DNA from: an uncultured Bacteroidota bacterium
Lineage (GTDB): Bacteria; Bacteroidota; Bacteroidia; UKL13-3
DNA: 32,801 nt
Assembly (NCBI GenBank): GCA_903888395.1
Contig: CAISTO010000263.1
Location: 1 to 32,801, forward strand
Reading direction: 5' to 3'
In this document: positions 25,199 through 32,801 of the stretch, piece after piece
Position numbering within the stretch: the stretch's first letter is position 1
How the letters are laid out: each line of letters begins with the position of its first letter
Notes under the pieces: generated by a model
What the model was told of the DNA's origin: nothing
The model's input: the letters and a program-made list of their open reading frames with translations, nothing else
Databases searched by the model: none
Translations under genes and position numbers: made by a program

Positions 25199-25269
25199 AA
25201 TTTATAAACTTCATGCATTACTTAAAAGATATATCCTAAATTTTTATATTTTTGATTTACTTAATTATT

Positions 25270-25307
25270 ACTATGCATTAACATTGCATAGTATTGCAAT
25301 AAATTTG
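25270..25307 (+). promoter_or_regulatory. WYL-module operator 1 and -7 box
   Basis: Operator at 25270-25292: left arm ACTATGCATT, spacer AAC, right arm ATTGCATAGT (outer 8 bp of each arm perfectly paired). After 7 bp comes TAAATTTG (25300-25307). The operator covers the expected -33 region, so the bound protein should repress. It serves the gene at 25361. Confidence 0.75.
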
Positions 25308-25360
25308 TTTTAAATCTCAATAATGGGATGTGATATTTAAGTACTAACAATTTAAAAAAT

Positions 25361-26500
25361 ATGGGAGAAAACAAAAAAATTAAACAAGCAGAATTATACC
25401 CACTTTCAAAAAAAGAATTTAAAAAATTATATAACGATGCGTGGAAAAATGGTTGGGTTTATGGTAAATTTTTTCAAGAATTATATGATGAATATTTAAT
25501 AAACTGGGTTTATTTTGTTGATTACCTTGATTTACTTATGGGTTTAAACAATGAAAACAGAAAATACAAAAGAATTCCTGATAACTTTGTAATTGTTAAA
25601 GCAAAAAATCAAAAACCTATATTAATTGAGGCAAAAGATTTTTATAATTTTGATATAGAGATTCCTTTTAATAAATCTAAAAACATTGAAATTCTAATTG
25701 GTGAGGCACCTCCTTATTGGAAAGGAAATGCGGAGGAAAATGAAAAGGCTTATTTCTATAATCCGAGACAAACATATAACAGTCCATGGCTTAATACTCC
25801 TGTAAACTGGAAAAGTAATAAAAGGAAATTTCGAGATAAGAATGAAAAAGAAAAAAATGATTTTTATAAAACAGCAAAACTAGAATTATTAGCAAGTAAA
25901 AGAGTTGTTTTATTTGATATTTTCCCATTCCCAATTATTCAAGATACTAAAGTAAGAACTGAAATTACTGGTGGTTATGCAAATCATATTGAAAATTATT
26001 TTTTAAAAAAGTATACAGAAATTACTGAATATTTAAAATTTAAAGAACAAAATATTACATTTAGTCATGGAATGGTAGCAACTGAATTAGGTTCAATTCA
26101 GTTTCTTTGCGATAAAACAATTGAAAATTTTCCTATATATCAGTCTATTATTAAAAATAGTATTGAATTTAATGCTTTTGATGATTGGGAATCATGGATA
26201 CAAAAACTAATTAACATTACTCCAAACAAAGCTAAAATAAGCGAAGAAAAAACAGATATGAAAAATCATTATTTGAAATATAAAATAAATTATATTCCTA
26301 TTGTAAAAGTAAATTCAGATGAAAAATATGATTTTTCAGATAAGTTGAAATTTATTAGAAATCTCATGGGAATAGATAGTTTATCTATTAATGAATCAGA
26401 TATACAAAAAATATACAAAAAAATAACAATGCTACCAATTTTTATAAAGGGTCAAAGCGTTGTTATTAATGGTATTTTTATAAATGGAAATATATCCTAA
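25361..26500 (+). CDS. Uracil-DNA-glycosylase-like protein (tentative)
   Basis: 379 aa. A block IEILIGEAPPYWKGN followed by KAYFYNP (about 109-133) resembles motif A of uracil-DNA glycosylases of the GEAPG type, and RVVLFDIFPFPI (about 180-191) would match the second core strand. I see no clear HPS motif, so activity is uncertain. The N-terminal 100 residues are an extra helical domain with many aromatic residues. The gene is under operator 1, and its stop codon overlaps operator 2 of the next gene. It may act on modified bases in invader DNA, which is speculation from context. Confidence 0.35.
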   Translation: MGENKKIKQAELYPLSKKEFKKLYNDAWKNGWVYGKFFQELYDEYLINWVYFVDYLDLLMGLNNENRKYKRIPDNFVIVKAKNQKPILIEAKDFYNFDIEIPFNKSKNIEILIGEAPPYWKGNAEENEKAYFYNPRQTYNSPWLNTPVNWKSNKRKFRDKNEKEKNDFYKTAKLELLASKRVVLFDIFPFPIIQDTKVRTEITGGYANHIENYFLKKYTEITEYLKFKEQNITFSHGMVATELGSIQFLCDKTIENFPIYQSIIKNSIEFNAFDDWESWIQKLINITPNKAKISEEKTDMKNHYLKYKINYIPIVKVNSDEKYDFSDKLKFIRNLMGIDSLSINESDIQKIYKKITMLPIFIKGQSVVINGIFINGNIS

Positions 26501-26537
26501 CTCTGCAATCATATTGCAGAGTTATTTAGTATCTTTG
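26500..26537 (+). promoter_or_regulatory. WYL-module operator 2 and -7 box
   Basis: A perfect palindrome at 26500-26522 with arms ACTCTGCAAT and ATTGCAGAGT around CAT; its first base is the last base of the preceding stop codon. After 7 bp comes TATCTTTG (26530-26537), and the DUF2779 ATG is 14 nt later. This is the best copy of the operator. Confidence 0.8.
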
Positions 26538-26551
26538 TTAAAAAATTAATT

Positions 26552-28069
26552 ATGTCAGAAAAATATCCTCATGTATTATCCAAATCCCGCTTTGTGTCGG
26601 GTGTGCAATGTGCTAAAAAATTATTTTTAGAATTGAACCAAAAAGAATTGAAACCTGCTATTTCTGCTAGTCAGCAAGCTGTTTTTGATCAAGGACATAG
26701 AATTGGTAAAATGGCTCAAGACCTTTATCCAAATGGAATTGATTTAACCAGTTTAACACATTTTGATTATACCGATGCCATAGACAATACTTTAAATGAA
26801 ATGCGAAAAAAAACACCTGTTTTATATGAAGCAGCATTTTATAACAATGAAGTATTATCGGTTTTGGATATTTTATTACATGATGCCAATGGAAATATAC
26901 ATGCCATAGAAGTTAAAAGCAGTGGCTCACTGAATGATTATTATATTACAGATGCCTCTTTACAATATTGGGTGATGGCAAATGCGGGACATGCCCCTGA
27001 AACCTTTTCTATTTTAAATATAAATACCAATTATAAAAAAAATGGACCAATTGATTTAAAAGATTTTTTTAAGATAACAGATATCACAAAAACAGTCATT
27101 GCAAAACAAGCATGGATTTCAGAAAATATTGAACAGCTTAAACTAATCCTAAAAGGTTCGGAAGTTCCAGTAAAAGAAATTGGAAAGCATTGTTCAGACC
27201 CGTTCCAATGTGATTTTAAAAGTCATTGTTGGGGTAATTTATTAGACCCAGATAAAATTTTCAATATTTATGGCGGAGGAAAAAAAATGTGGGACTTGTA
27301 CCATGATGGAATTACATATTTAGCTGACATCCCAGAAAATTATAAATTAAACCACCGACAAATTTGCCAAGTAAATGGTCAAAAAACTGGAGCAAGTTAT
27401 ATAGACAAAAAAAACATTGCCACCTTTATAAATAAGGCAGTTTATCCATTGCATTTTTTTGATTTTGAAACTATCAATACCATCGTTCCTGTATTAAATG
27501 GAACCAAACCCTTTCAGCAAGTTGGATTTCAATATTCATTACATATTTTAAACAATATGAATGAAGAACCAATACACAAAGAATTTTTAGCGAATGAAAA
27601 TGATTTTAGCAATATTCAAGCTAAGAATCCTCGTCAAGCCATGATTGACCAAATGAAAGCTGATTTTGGGGAAACAGGAAGTATTGTAGCTTACAAAGCT
27701 GATTTTGAAATGGGAATTATTAAAAAATTAGCAGAGGATTTTCCAAATGATAAAATATTTTTAGAAAGCTTAATTACACGTTTTATTGATTTATTAGATG
27801 TTTTTAGTAATGCTTGGTACTACTTGCCTGTAATGGGGAAAAGCGCATCAATAAAAGATGTTTTACCAACATTGGTTCCTCATTTAACTTATAAAGGTTT
27901 AAACATTAATAATGGTGAATTAGCCAGTAAAACATTTGCAAGCATGGTGGAGGGAAATTATGTGGGCAATTTAAATGACACAAGAAACGATTTATTAGCT
28001 TATTGCAAATTAGATACTTTAGCCATGTTTGAAATTTGGAAAGTGTTAAACAATGAAATAAAAATTTAA
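26552..28069 (+). CDS. DUF2779 nuclease: Cas4/RecB-like PD-(D/E)XK domain plus DEDD exonuclease-like domain (505-aa copy)
   Basis: 505 aa. N-terminal Cas4-like half: SKSRFVSGVQCAKKLF (Cys20), Asp106 (VLDILL), IEVKSS (Glu120-x-Lys122), a Q-x-W/Y motif (SLQYW), and HCSDPFQCDFKSHC (Cys214, 220, 226), which with Cys20 makes a complete iron-sulfur set. C-terminal half: HFFDFETINT (Asp304, Glu306), YKADFEMGI, FIDLLDVF, and YCKLDTLAMF, a DEDD-type exonuclease pattern. It is about 150 residues shorter than the copy at 10727. It is the nuclease of the WYL-controlled module. The next gene starts 3 bp after its stop. Confidence 0.8.
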   Translation: MSEKYPHVLSKSRFVSGVQCAKKLFLELNQKELKPAISASQQAVFDQGHRIGKMAQDLYPNGIDLTSLTHFDYTDAIDNTLNEMRKKTPVLYEAAFYNNEVLSVLDILLHDANGNIHAIEVKSSGSLNDYYITDASLQYWVMANAGHAPETFSILNINTNYKKNGPIDLKDFFKITDITKTVIAKQAWISENIEQLKLILKGSEVPVKEIGKHCSDPFQCDFKSHCWGNLLDPDKIFNIYGGGKKMWDLYHDGITYLADIPENYKLNHRQICQVNGQKTGASYIDKKNIATFINKAVYPLHFFDFETINTIVPVLNGTKPFQQVGFQYSLHILNNMNEEPIHKEFLANENDFSNIQAKNPRQAMIDQMKADFGETGSIVAYKADFEMGIIKKLAEDFPNDKIFLESLITRFIDLLDVFSNAWYYLPVMGKSASIKDVLPTLVPHLTYKGLNINNGELASKTFASMVEGNYVGNLNDTRNDLLAYCKLDTLAMFEIWKVLNNEIKI

Positions 28070-28072
28070 AAA

Positions 28073-28960
28073 ATGATAGTATTAGTAAAAGTAAATAAAA
28101 CGTATAAATATGGAACCGATGCAAAATTAGCTGCTTACAGTTCTTGGTGTATTGGCAGTTTGTTAGACAATGAAGCTCTTAGAAATGAATATAAATATTT
28201 GGTGGCTTATGCCAATAATGAAATAGTTGGAACATACCAAATTCAAGGGTTAGCTTTAGCCAACAATAATTTTAGGGGTAATCGAAGAATCAAATTTAAT
28301 TTAGCCGATGTTGACGAAAATTGCAGTGCTCAATTAAGTAAAATAATCAATGATTTAAAATCAACCTGCTCTAATAAAGTAAGAAATAAAAGTCCATTTA
28401 GCTTAATCAGTAGAGAACATTTAAATGAATTTGAGGTGGAGCATCATCACCTCAATTGCAACCCATTAAATGAAATTCCTGTTTTGGATTCCGAAGAATT
28501 AGAAACATTAATAAACCTAAATGGCAGCCATATAAGTAATCAACATTGGTTAAAAATTACTGTTAAAAGGAACACTTATGATTCATTTAGTAAACAGCAT
28601 TCCATTAGCCATTTATCAATCGCGGAACTACATCCCAATGGAAAAATGACCTTGAACATTTCAAACAATGCAAGTGGTAAAATGATGCTTGTAAAAAACA
28701 CCATTTCAAGCTCAGAAAAACAAGATTTGTTAGCAATATTTACTACTTTTAATAACAATTCAAAAAATGCTATCAAACAAATTATAGACAGTGATGTAAC
28801 ATCACATGTTGCTCATTTCAATGAAATGGCAATAACATTTGAGAGTTTTGAAGATGCCTCACACACTATTAAAAACAATCATGAACATTGGAATGGCAAT
28901 GTATTGTTTACCAAAAGTGGCTTACTCAATGATATCGTAAATTTAATGACAATATGTTAA
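28073..28960 (+). CDS. Hypothetical protein coupled to the DUF2779 nuclease
   Basis: 295 aa. N-terminal 90 residues look like a compact alpha/beta domain (TYKYGTDAKLAAYSSWCI; YLVAYANNEIVGTYQIQGLAL; FRGNRRIKFNLADV). The middle has a His-rich patch EVEHHHLNCN (about 122-131). The remainder is a second mixed domain (HISHLSIAELHPNGKM region in parts). I do not recognise the family; a nucleic-acid or modified-base reader is possible. It is 3 bp downstream of the nuclease gene, so the two proteins are made together. Confidence 0.55.
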   Translation: MIVLVKVNKTYKYGTDAKLAAYSSWCIGSLLDNEALRNEYKYLVAYANNEIVGTYQIQGLALANNNFRGNRRIKFNLADVDENCSAQLSKIINDLKSTCSNKVRNKSPFSLISREHLNEFEVEHHHLNCNPLNEIPVLDSEELETLINLNGSHISNQHWLKITVKRNTYDSFSKQHSISHLSIAELHPNGKMTLNISNNASGKMMLVKNTISSSEKQDLLAIFTTFNNNSKNAIKQIIDSDVTSHVAHFNEMAITFESFEDASHTIKNNHEHWNGNVLFTKSGLLNDIVNLMTIC

Positions 28961-28965
28961 TATTT

Positions 28966-29610
28966 TTAAACTACAGGGTAATACACCGTTCCCCAATCTT
29001 CGTCAATATTTTCTAACATAATATCAATGATTAAAGGCACAAGTAAAGATAACATATTAGCACCATCATTTACCTGAGCCCTATTTACTTTACTTTTAAA
29101 AGTAGCCCCACCATGTATTAACTGGTTCCTAACAGTGTACAACCTATCTAAAACAATTTCTAATAGCAAGTCTACTTTTTGATTAGATAAATATTGGTGT
29201 GCATTAGCTATCGATATTTGAAGAAGTTTGTGCCAATCAACTTTATCACCCCTATTATAATCCCAAAAAGGTTTGAAAACATATTTGTTTTCAATTAATA
29301 AGCGAATATTTGCAGGGAATTTTAACCACATTAAATTATAAAACCTATCATCAACATCGTGAGTAACCAGTTTATTTATAAAAATTTTGAATCGTTGTTG
29401 TTCATTTAAACTAATACTATTTTCTTCCATTGCATAACAAGAATTGAATGCAATCCATAAACTAATGAATTTCAAATCCATATTATCATCAATTTCCTCG
29501 GCACATTTTAACCAACTTATGGCCCTGTGTATCCTAGTATTAATTGGCTTTTCGCCAATTTTAATCAAATTAAATTTTTCTTTTAAATAAATTGCATCAA
29601 ATGTTTTCAT
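28966..29610 (-). CDS. HEPN-domain protein, RNase effector candidate
   Basis: 214 aa. Helical throughout. The HEPN signature R-x4-H is at RNQLIH (Arg161, His166) in the setting LYTVRNQLIHGGATFKS, which is typical of the large, Apea-like HEPN families. The N-terminal half carries the conserved block RIHRAISWLKCAEE and FISLWIAFNSCYA. Many HEPN proteins are ribonucleases used in defence and toxin-antitoxin systems. It follows the WYL regulator by 51 bp on the same strand and so is under operator 3. It could also be a non-catalytic HEPN; the intact motif argues against this. Confidence 0.7.
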   Translation of the reverse strand: MKTFDAIYLKEKFNLIKIGEKPINTRIHRAISWLKCAEEIDDNMDLKFISLWIAFNSCYAMEENSISLNEQQRFKIFINKLVTHDVDDRFYNLMWLKFPANIRLLIENKYVFKPFWDYNRGDKVDWHKLLQISIANAHQYLSNQKVDLLLEIVLDRLYTVRNQLIHGGATFKSKVNRAQVNDGANMLSLLVPLIIDIMLENIDEDWGTVYYPVV

Positions 29611-29661
29611 ATTACTTACAATAATATAATTAAAGCGCTAAAATTATAATCCAATTTATTT

Positions 29662-30744
29662 TTAATTGACTATTTCAAAAAAATCCCTGAAACGACCCAA
29701 TAAAAATGAAAGTTCAGGTGCCCTTTTAAAAACAGTATTTGCATTTTCTGAATAGGGTAATAATTTTATTTTTATTATGACTGTCATTTCATTTTTTAAT
29801 TTATCAATTGAAATTATTTTTTGAGAATGATGCAATGGCATTTTCTTCACATAGGAAGCCGCCCAACCTTTGAATTTGATTTTTATATCTTCTATTTTCT
29901 CGTTTTCCCTATGATTCCAAATGCCAATACTATATTTGAAATAATCTTTTAGCTTAAAAAACTTTGCTAATTCTTTATAATTAAAATGAATGATTTCTTC
30001 TGTTTCCTGATCTAAAAGTACATCAACCTGAAGTTTAAAAATTTGATCTAATCGATAGTTTACAATATATTTTTTTTGATCGCTAACAACTGCTGCCGTT
30101 AAATAATAAATATTTTCATACAATCTAATTTGTAAAGGAGATACCTGATGCCATTTAGATTTATTTTTATTATCATCTAATTGATTTACATCTATGTAAT
30201 TGAATTCAATACATTCTTCTCTTTTAATATTACCTAATATTTTAATTGCTAAACTTATTATATCTTCTTCATTTATTAAACTAGGTTTAGTAACAATTAC
30301 CGCACTGGAACAAGCCATTTCTTCCTCGTCAATTTTGTAATCCTCTATCAAATTAGCCATAATTTTACTTACAGCTGGAATGTTTTCGTAATTTTTAAGT
30401 ATGCCAATTAAAAATGGAATGGTAAGTCGCTCATCTTCTTCCAAATCGCCAAATTCTGGCATAATTGCATTTTCAGGATAACGATATAATTTGTTTTCAT
30501 ATATCAAATTAAAAAACCATCCTTTCTTGTTTTTCCTTATCCCTGCATTACTATAAATAAAATCACCTAATCTTAAACTTTTTATATGGGAGTTCAACAT
30601 CCGAATCTTAATGGTTTCCATTCCTAGGCTAATTAATTTTTGGTTTACATAATTAAGTATTTCTTCTAGTGTGGAAGGTCTTGTCCTAATTAATTCATCA
30701 ATGAATTGAATTCTTATTTGCTTTGGAGAATTATAATTTAACAT
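29662..30744 (-). CDS. WYL-domain transcriptional regulator
   Basis: 360 aa. About 1-100 is the N-terminal DNA-binding region (SPKQIRIQFIDELIRTRPSTLEEILNY, winged-helix-like), followed by a helical linker. The WYL domain is at about 175-250, with WHQVSPLQIRLYENIYYLTAA then YRLDQIFKL. The C-terminal extension (about 285-360, ending LGRFRDFFEIVN) is the usual WCX part. WYL regulators such as BrxR and CapW bind palindromes and repress defence operons. Its own start codon is 4 nt from the -7 box of operator 3, so it should repress itself and, through the other operators, the whole region from 25361 to 32569. Confidence 0.85.
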   Translation of the reverse strand: MLNYNSPKQIRIQFIDELIRTRPSTLEEILNYVNQKLISLGMETIKIRMLNSHIKSLRLGDFIYSNAGIRKNKKGWFFNLIYENKLYRYPENAIMPEFGDLEEDERLTIPFLIGILKNYENIPAVSKIMANLIEDYKIDEEEMACSSAVIVTKPSLINEEDIISLAIKILGNIKREECIEFNYIDVNQLDDNKNKSKWHQVSPLQIRLYENIYYLTAAVVSDQKKYIVNYRLDQIFKLQVDVLLDQETEEIIHFNYKELAKFFKLKDYFKYSIGIWNHRENEKIEDIKIKFKGWAASYVKKMPLHHSQKIISIDKLKNEMTVIIKIKLLPYSENANTVFKRAPELSFLLGRFRDFFEIVN

Positions 30745-30748
30745 GCTT

Positions 30749-30802
30749 CAAATATAATTTTTCTACTCTGCAATACCATTGCATAGTAAAAATATATATT
30801 TG
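30749..30802. promoter_or_regulatory. WYL-module operator 3 with divergent -7 boxes
   Basis: Operator at 30765-30787 (arms ACTCTGCAAT and ATTGCATAGT around ACC; 9 of 10 arm pairs match). On the plus side TATATTTG is at 30795-30802 (7 bp away, towards the AAA+ gene). On the minus side TATATTTG is at 30756-30749 (8 bp away, towards the WYL gene). One site therefore controls both promoters. Confidence 0.8.
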
Positions 30803-30907
30803 TTAAAAAAAATATTATTTGAACTCAGATACCTCATTTCAAAAAATAAAAAATTAAATTAAATACCTAACAGTTAATTATTTAACAATTATATCAAATA
30901 TAAAATT

Positions 30908-32569
30908 ATGGAATCAACACTGAACAATCCCTTGCTTACAAGTATTACTCATATATATGAAAACAGGGATGATTTATTTAAAAACACACTAATAATTGAA
31001 AATTTAAGTGCTGATTTTAAAACTGTAACTGACTTTTTATTAGTTGACGATAAAACCGCTGCTGTATTGTCTATAATCATATGCGAGCAAATAATGGGAG
31101 ACGGAAAGCCATTTAAAAAAACATTGAAAATTTTAGGTTTTAGTCCTTTAGACTTTATTTTTATAAGTAATAAATTTAAAGAACTTAAAAAGAAGGGTTG
31201 GGTCAGGCTATGCAAAAAAAGATACAATTCAAGGTCTGAAGACATAGAAATAGCGAAAGAATTAATGGATGCTATTATGTATAATAATATAGAAAAATTG
31301 ATAATTTATGAACCAAAGAATTTATCGGAGGCTTTACTACAAATTAGAAATTTTACTAAAAATATTATAGGTGACTTTTACCAAGATGAACTCATAGAAG
31401 CTACTTATGATTACATAGAAAGACTTACTACTTTTCCTTATATTAATCAAATTTTAGAAGAGGATAAACTTGAAAAATTAGAAAAAGTAATATTGATATG
31501 GCTTTCAGCTGAAAACATTTTTAATAAGGAAGAATTTGATTTAGATAATATTATAGAAATGTTTAGTGAAGACCATTCCGTTTCTTATAGTTTAAAACAA
31601 AGAATAATAAACCATGAAAGTATAATCATGAAAGATGGATACCTAGAATATTTGAAACCCAATTTAGCCGATTTTTCCTCCGTAAAATTAGGTGATAGAT
31701 TAACAGACTTACTAAATGTGCATTGCCCAAAAATGGAACATGTTAAAGTTGCACCCAAATATTGTCAATTGATTGATCCAAATGATGTAGAAACTCAGCA
31801 ATTGTTATTTAACGATAATAACAAAAAATCAATAGACGATATTATCAATCTTACTTCTGAGTCTAAATATTTAAATTTAACTAAAAAATTTACTGATAAG
31901 GGAATGAAACCGGGACTAACCATGTTGTTTTACGGATTACCTGGAACAGGAAAAACCGAATTGGTAAAACAAATTTCTAAAACACATAATAGAGCAATAT
32001 TTCAAGTGGAAATGTCGGCTATTAAAGACATGTTTGTGGGTAATTCCGAGAAAAATTTAAAAAGAGTTTTTAAAGATTATAGCGATGCGGTTAAACAATA
32101 TAAAATTACTCCCATACTGCTATTTAATGAAGCCGATGCAATATTAGGCAAAAGGAATTTAGTTCAAAATGCAGTTGATCAAATGCTCAATTCTATGCAA
32201 AATATTTTATTGCAGGAATTAGAAGATTTTAAAGGTATTTTTATAGCAACCACCAATCTAATTGAAAATATAGATGGAGCTTTTGACCGAAGGTTACTTT
32301 ATAAATTAAAGTTTGAAAACCCCAATGATGAAACTCGTTATAAAATATTACAAAATCAATTTGCAAATATCAATAACAAAACGCTAAAGCTAATTAGTAC
32401 GCAGCACCAATTAAGTGGCGGGCAAATTCAAAACATAAAAAAGAAGTTTGTAATTGACCAATTGCTTTTTGAAAACAATTCAAATATTTCTAATAAATTA
32501 ATTGATTTTATTGAAGAAGAAACACAGTTTAGGTCAATAACTAAAAACAAAATTGGATTTAATAAATAA
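30908..32569 (+). CDS. AAA+ ATPase with unknown N-terminal domain
   Basis: 553 aa. The first 310 residues are an uncharacterised helical domain. The AAA+ core follows: Walker A YGLPGTGKT (342-350), Walker B LLFNEAD (404-410) in which the usual Asp is Asn407, sensor 1 ATTN, and the arginine fingers FDRRL (461-462). The fold is of the FtsH/spastin type. The Asn at Walker B also occurs, as I recall, in bacterial relatives with NEAD and may still permit hydrolysis. The protein may remodel a partner such as the HEPN or nuclease. Its promoter is operator 3; the leader is about 100 nt. Confidence 0.75.
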   Translation: MESTLNNPLLTSITHIYENRDDLFKNTLIIENLSADFKTVTDFLLVDDKTAAVLSIIICEQIMGDGKPFKKTLKILGFSPLDFIFISNKFKELKKKGWVRLCKKRYNSRSEDIEIAKELMDAIMYNNIEKLIIYEPKNLSEALLQIRNFTKNIIGDFYQDELIEATYDYIERLTTFPYINQILEEDKLEKLEKVILIWLSAENIFNKEEFDLDNIIEMFSEDHSVSYSLKQRIINHESIIMKDGYLEYLKPNLADFSSVKLGDRLTDLLNVHCPKMEHVKVAPKYCQLIDPNDVETQQLLFNDNNKKSIDDIINLTSESKYLNLTKKFTDKGMKPGLTMLFYGLPGTGKTELVKQISKTHNRAIFQVEMSAIKDMFVGNSEKNLKRVFKDYSDAVKQYKITPILLFNEADAILGKRNLVQNAVDQMLNSMQNILLQELEDFKGIFIATTNLIENIDGAFDRRLLYKLKFENPNDETRYKILQNQFANINNKTLKLISTQHQLSGGQIQNIKKKFVIDQLLFENNSNISNKLIDFIEEETQFRSITKNKIGFNK

Positions 32570-32605
32570 GTAATAGTAGTGTAATTATTGCATTTAATAG
32601 GCAAC

Positions 32606-32645
32606 AAAAAACCTAGGTTAATTTGATAATTAATCTAGGTTTTTA
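32606..32645. terminator. Bidirectional intrinsic terminator
   Basis: Arms 32606-32622 (A6 then CCTAGGTTAAT) and 32629-32645 (ATTAATCTAGG then T5) with a 6-nt loop and one G-T wobble. A tracts on the left and T tracts on the right let it act in both directions. It lies between the convergent AAA+ gene and the partial gene at the window end. Confidence 0.8.
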
Positions 32646-32693
32646 TACATTACTCCAGTAATCAATAAAAAAAATCACAAGCTTATCTTTACT

Positions 32694-32801
32694 TTATAAA
32701 TAATTATGCCCTTCAATTACCTCAATTGTTAATCCTAAATCGCCCTTAACAATTCTATAATAAATGAATGGTTCATGCTTATCAAACATAAAAGCGTCAG
32801 C
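32694..32801 (-). CDS. C-terminal end of an unknown gene (cut by window edge)
   Basis: The last 35 codons and stop of a minus-strand gene that enters from the right edge. The peptide (ADAFMFDKHEPFIYYR, then KGDLGLTIEVIEGHNYL) looks like the end of a beta-rich domain. No family can be assigned from this length. Confidence 0.6.
   Translation of the reverse strand, partial: ADAFMFDKHEPFIYYRIVKGDLGLTIEVIEGHNYL

Noticed and set aside
1..32801. Mobile element ends, integrase, transposase, tRNA or CRISPR array
   Set aside because: None visible; the accessory character rests on gene content only.

Overview
The window is about 33 kb of AT-rich DNA from a Bacteroidota chromosome. I infer the phylum from the -7 promoter elements of the TAnnTTTG type, the absence of strong Shine-Dalgarno sites, and recognisable Bacteroidota families (an MbnP-like lipoprotein and an HYC_CC_PP-type small protein). 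I saw no rRNA, tRNA, CRISPR array, insertion sequence or integrase. Most genes look accessory: many paralogous hypothetical proteins, nucleases, ATPases and possible peptidases.

Layout: (1) 1-1677, minus strand: a copper/heme-peroxidase locus (MauG-type di-heme peroxidase, cut by the window edge; MbnP-like lipoprotein; HYC_CC_PP-like protein). (2) 2140-7229, plus: a DnaB-like ATPase, a secreted protein, and an Mre11/SbcD-like phosphoesterase with a Rad50/YhaN-like ATPase. (3) 7431-9042, plus: a DUF4116-repeat protein, a frameshifted small ORF and a small unknown. (4) 12703-9234, minus: DUF2779 nuclease, two unknowns, a zinc-ribbon protein. (5) 15113-12836, minus: a second member of the DUF4116-type family and two unknowns, preceded by a remnant of a gene like the one at 10347-10721. 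(6) 20525-15291, minus: eight genes including a PD-(D/E)XK nuclease, a bacterial PH-domain protein, a lipoprotein, and a zinc-finger/coiled-coil protein. (7) 20616-25147: an unknown, a tandem paralog pair, a TPR protein, a membrane HExxH peptidase candidate, and a His/Cys-dyad (caspase-like) candidate. (8) 25361-32569: a glycosylase-like protein, a second DUF2779 nuclease, an unknown, a HEPN protein, a WYL regulator and an AAA+ ATPase. A bidirectional terminator and the end of another gene close the window.

The main result is regulatory. Two different palindromes tie these genes together. The first, AGTAAYRTTACT (one site has one mismatch), lies exactly 26-27 bp upstream of a TAnnTTTG-like -7 element at six places between 2.0 and 25.2 kb, on both strands, placing the palindrome near -44 as for an activator. 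The second is a 23-bp operator (arms ACTMTGCAAT / ATTGCAKAGT around 3 bp). It occurs three times, only in region 8, always 7-8 bp upstream of a TAnnTTTG element, and one copy serves two divergent promoters. It sits at every promoter I could recognise in the WYL-regulator cluster, including the regulator's own, so a self-regulated WYL-HEPN-nuclease-AAA module is a well-supported candidate defence system. Two otherwise unrelated proteins in regions 4 and 5 end in acidic LPF tails like the C-terminal tip of single-stranded-DNA-binding protein.

All functions are read from the translated sequence and remembered family motifs; no database search was possible.
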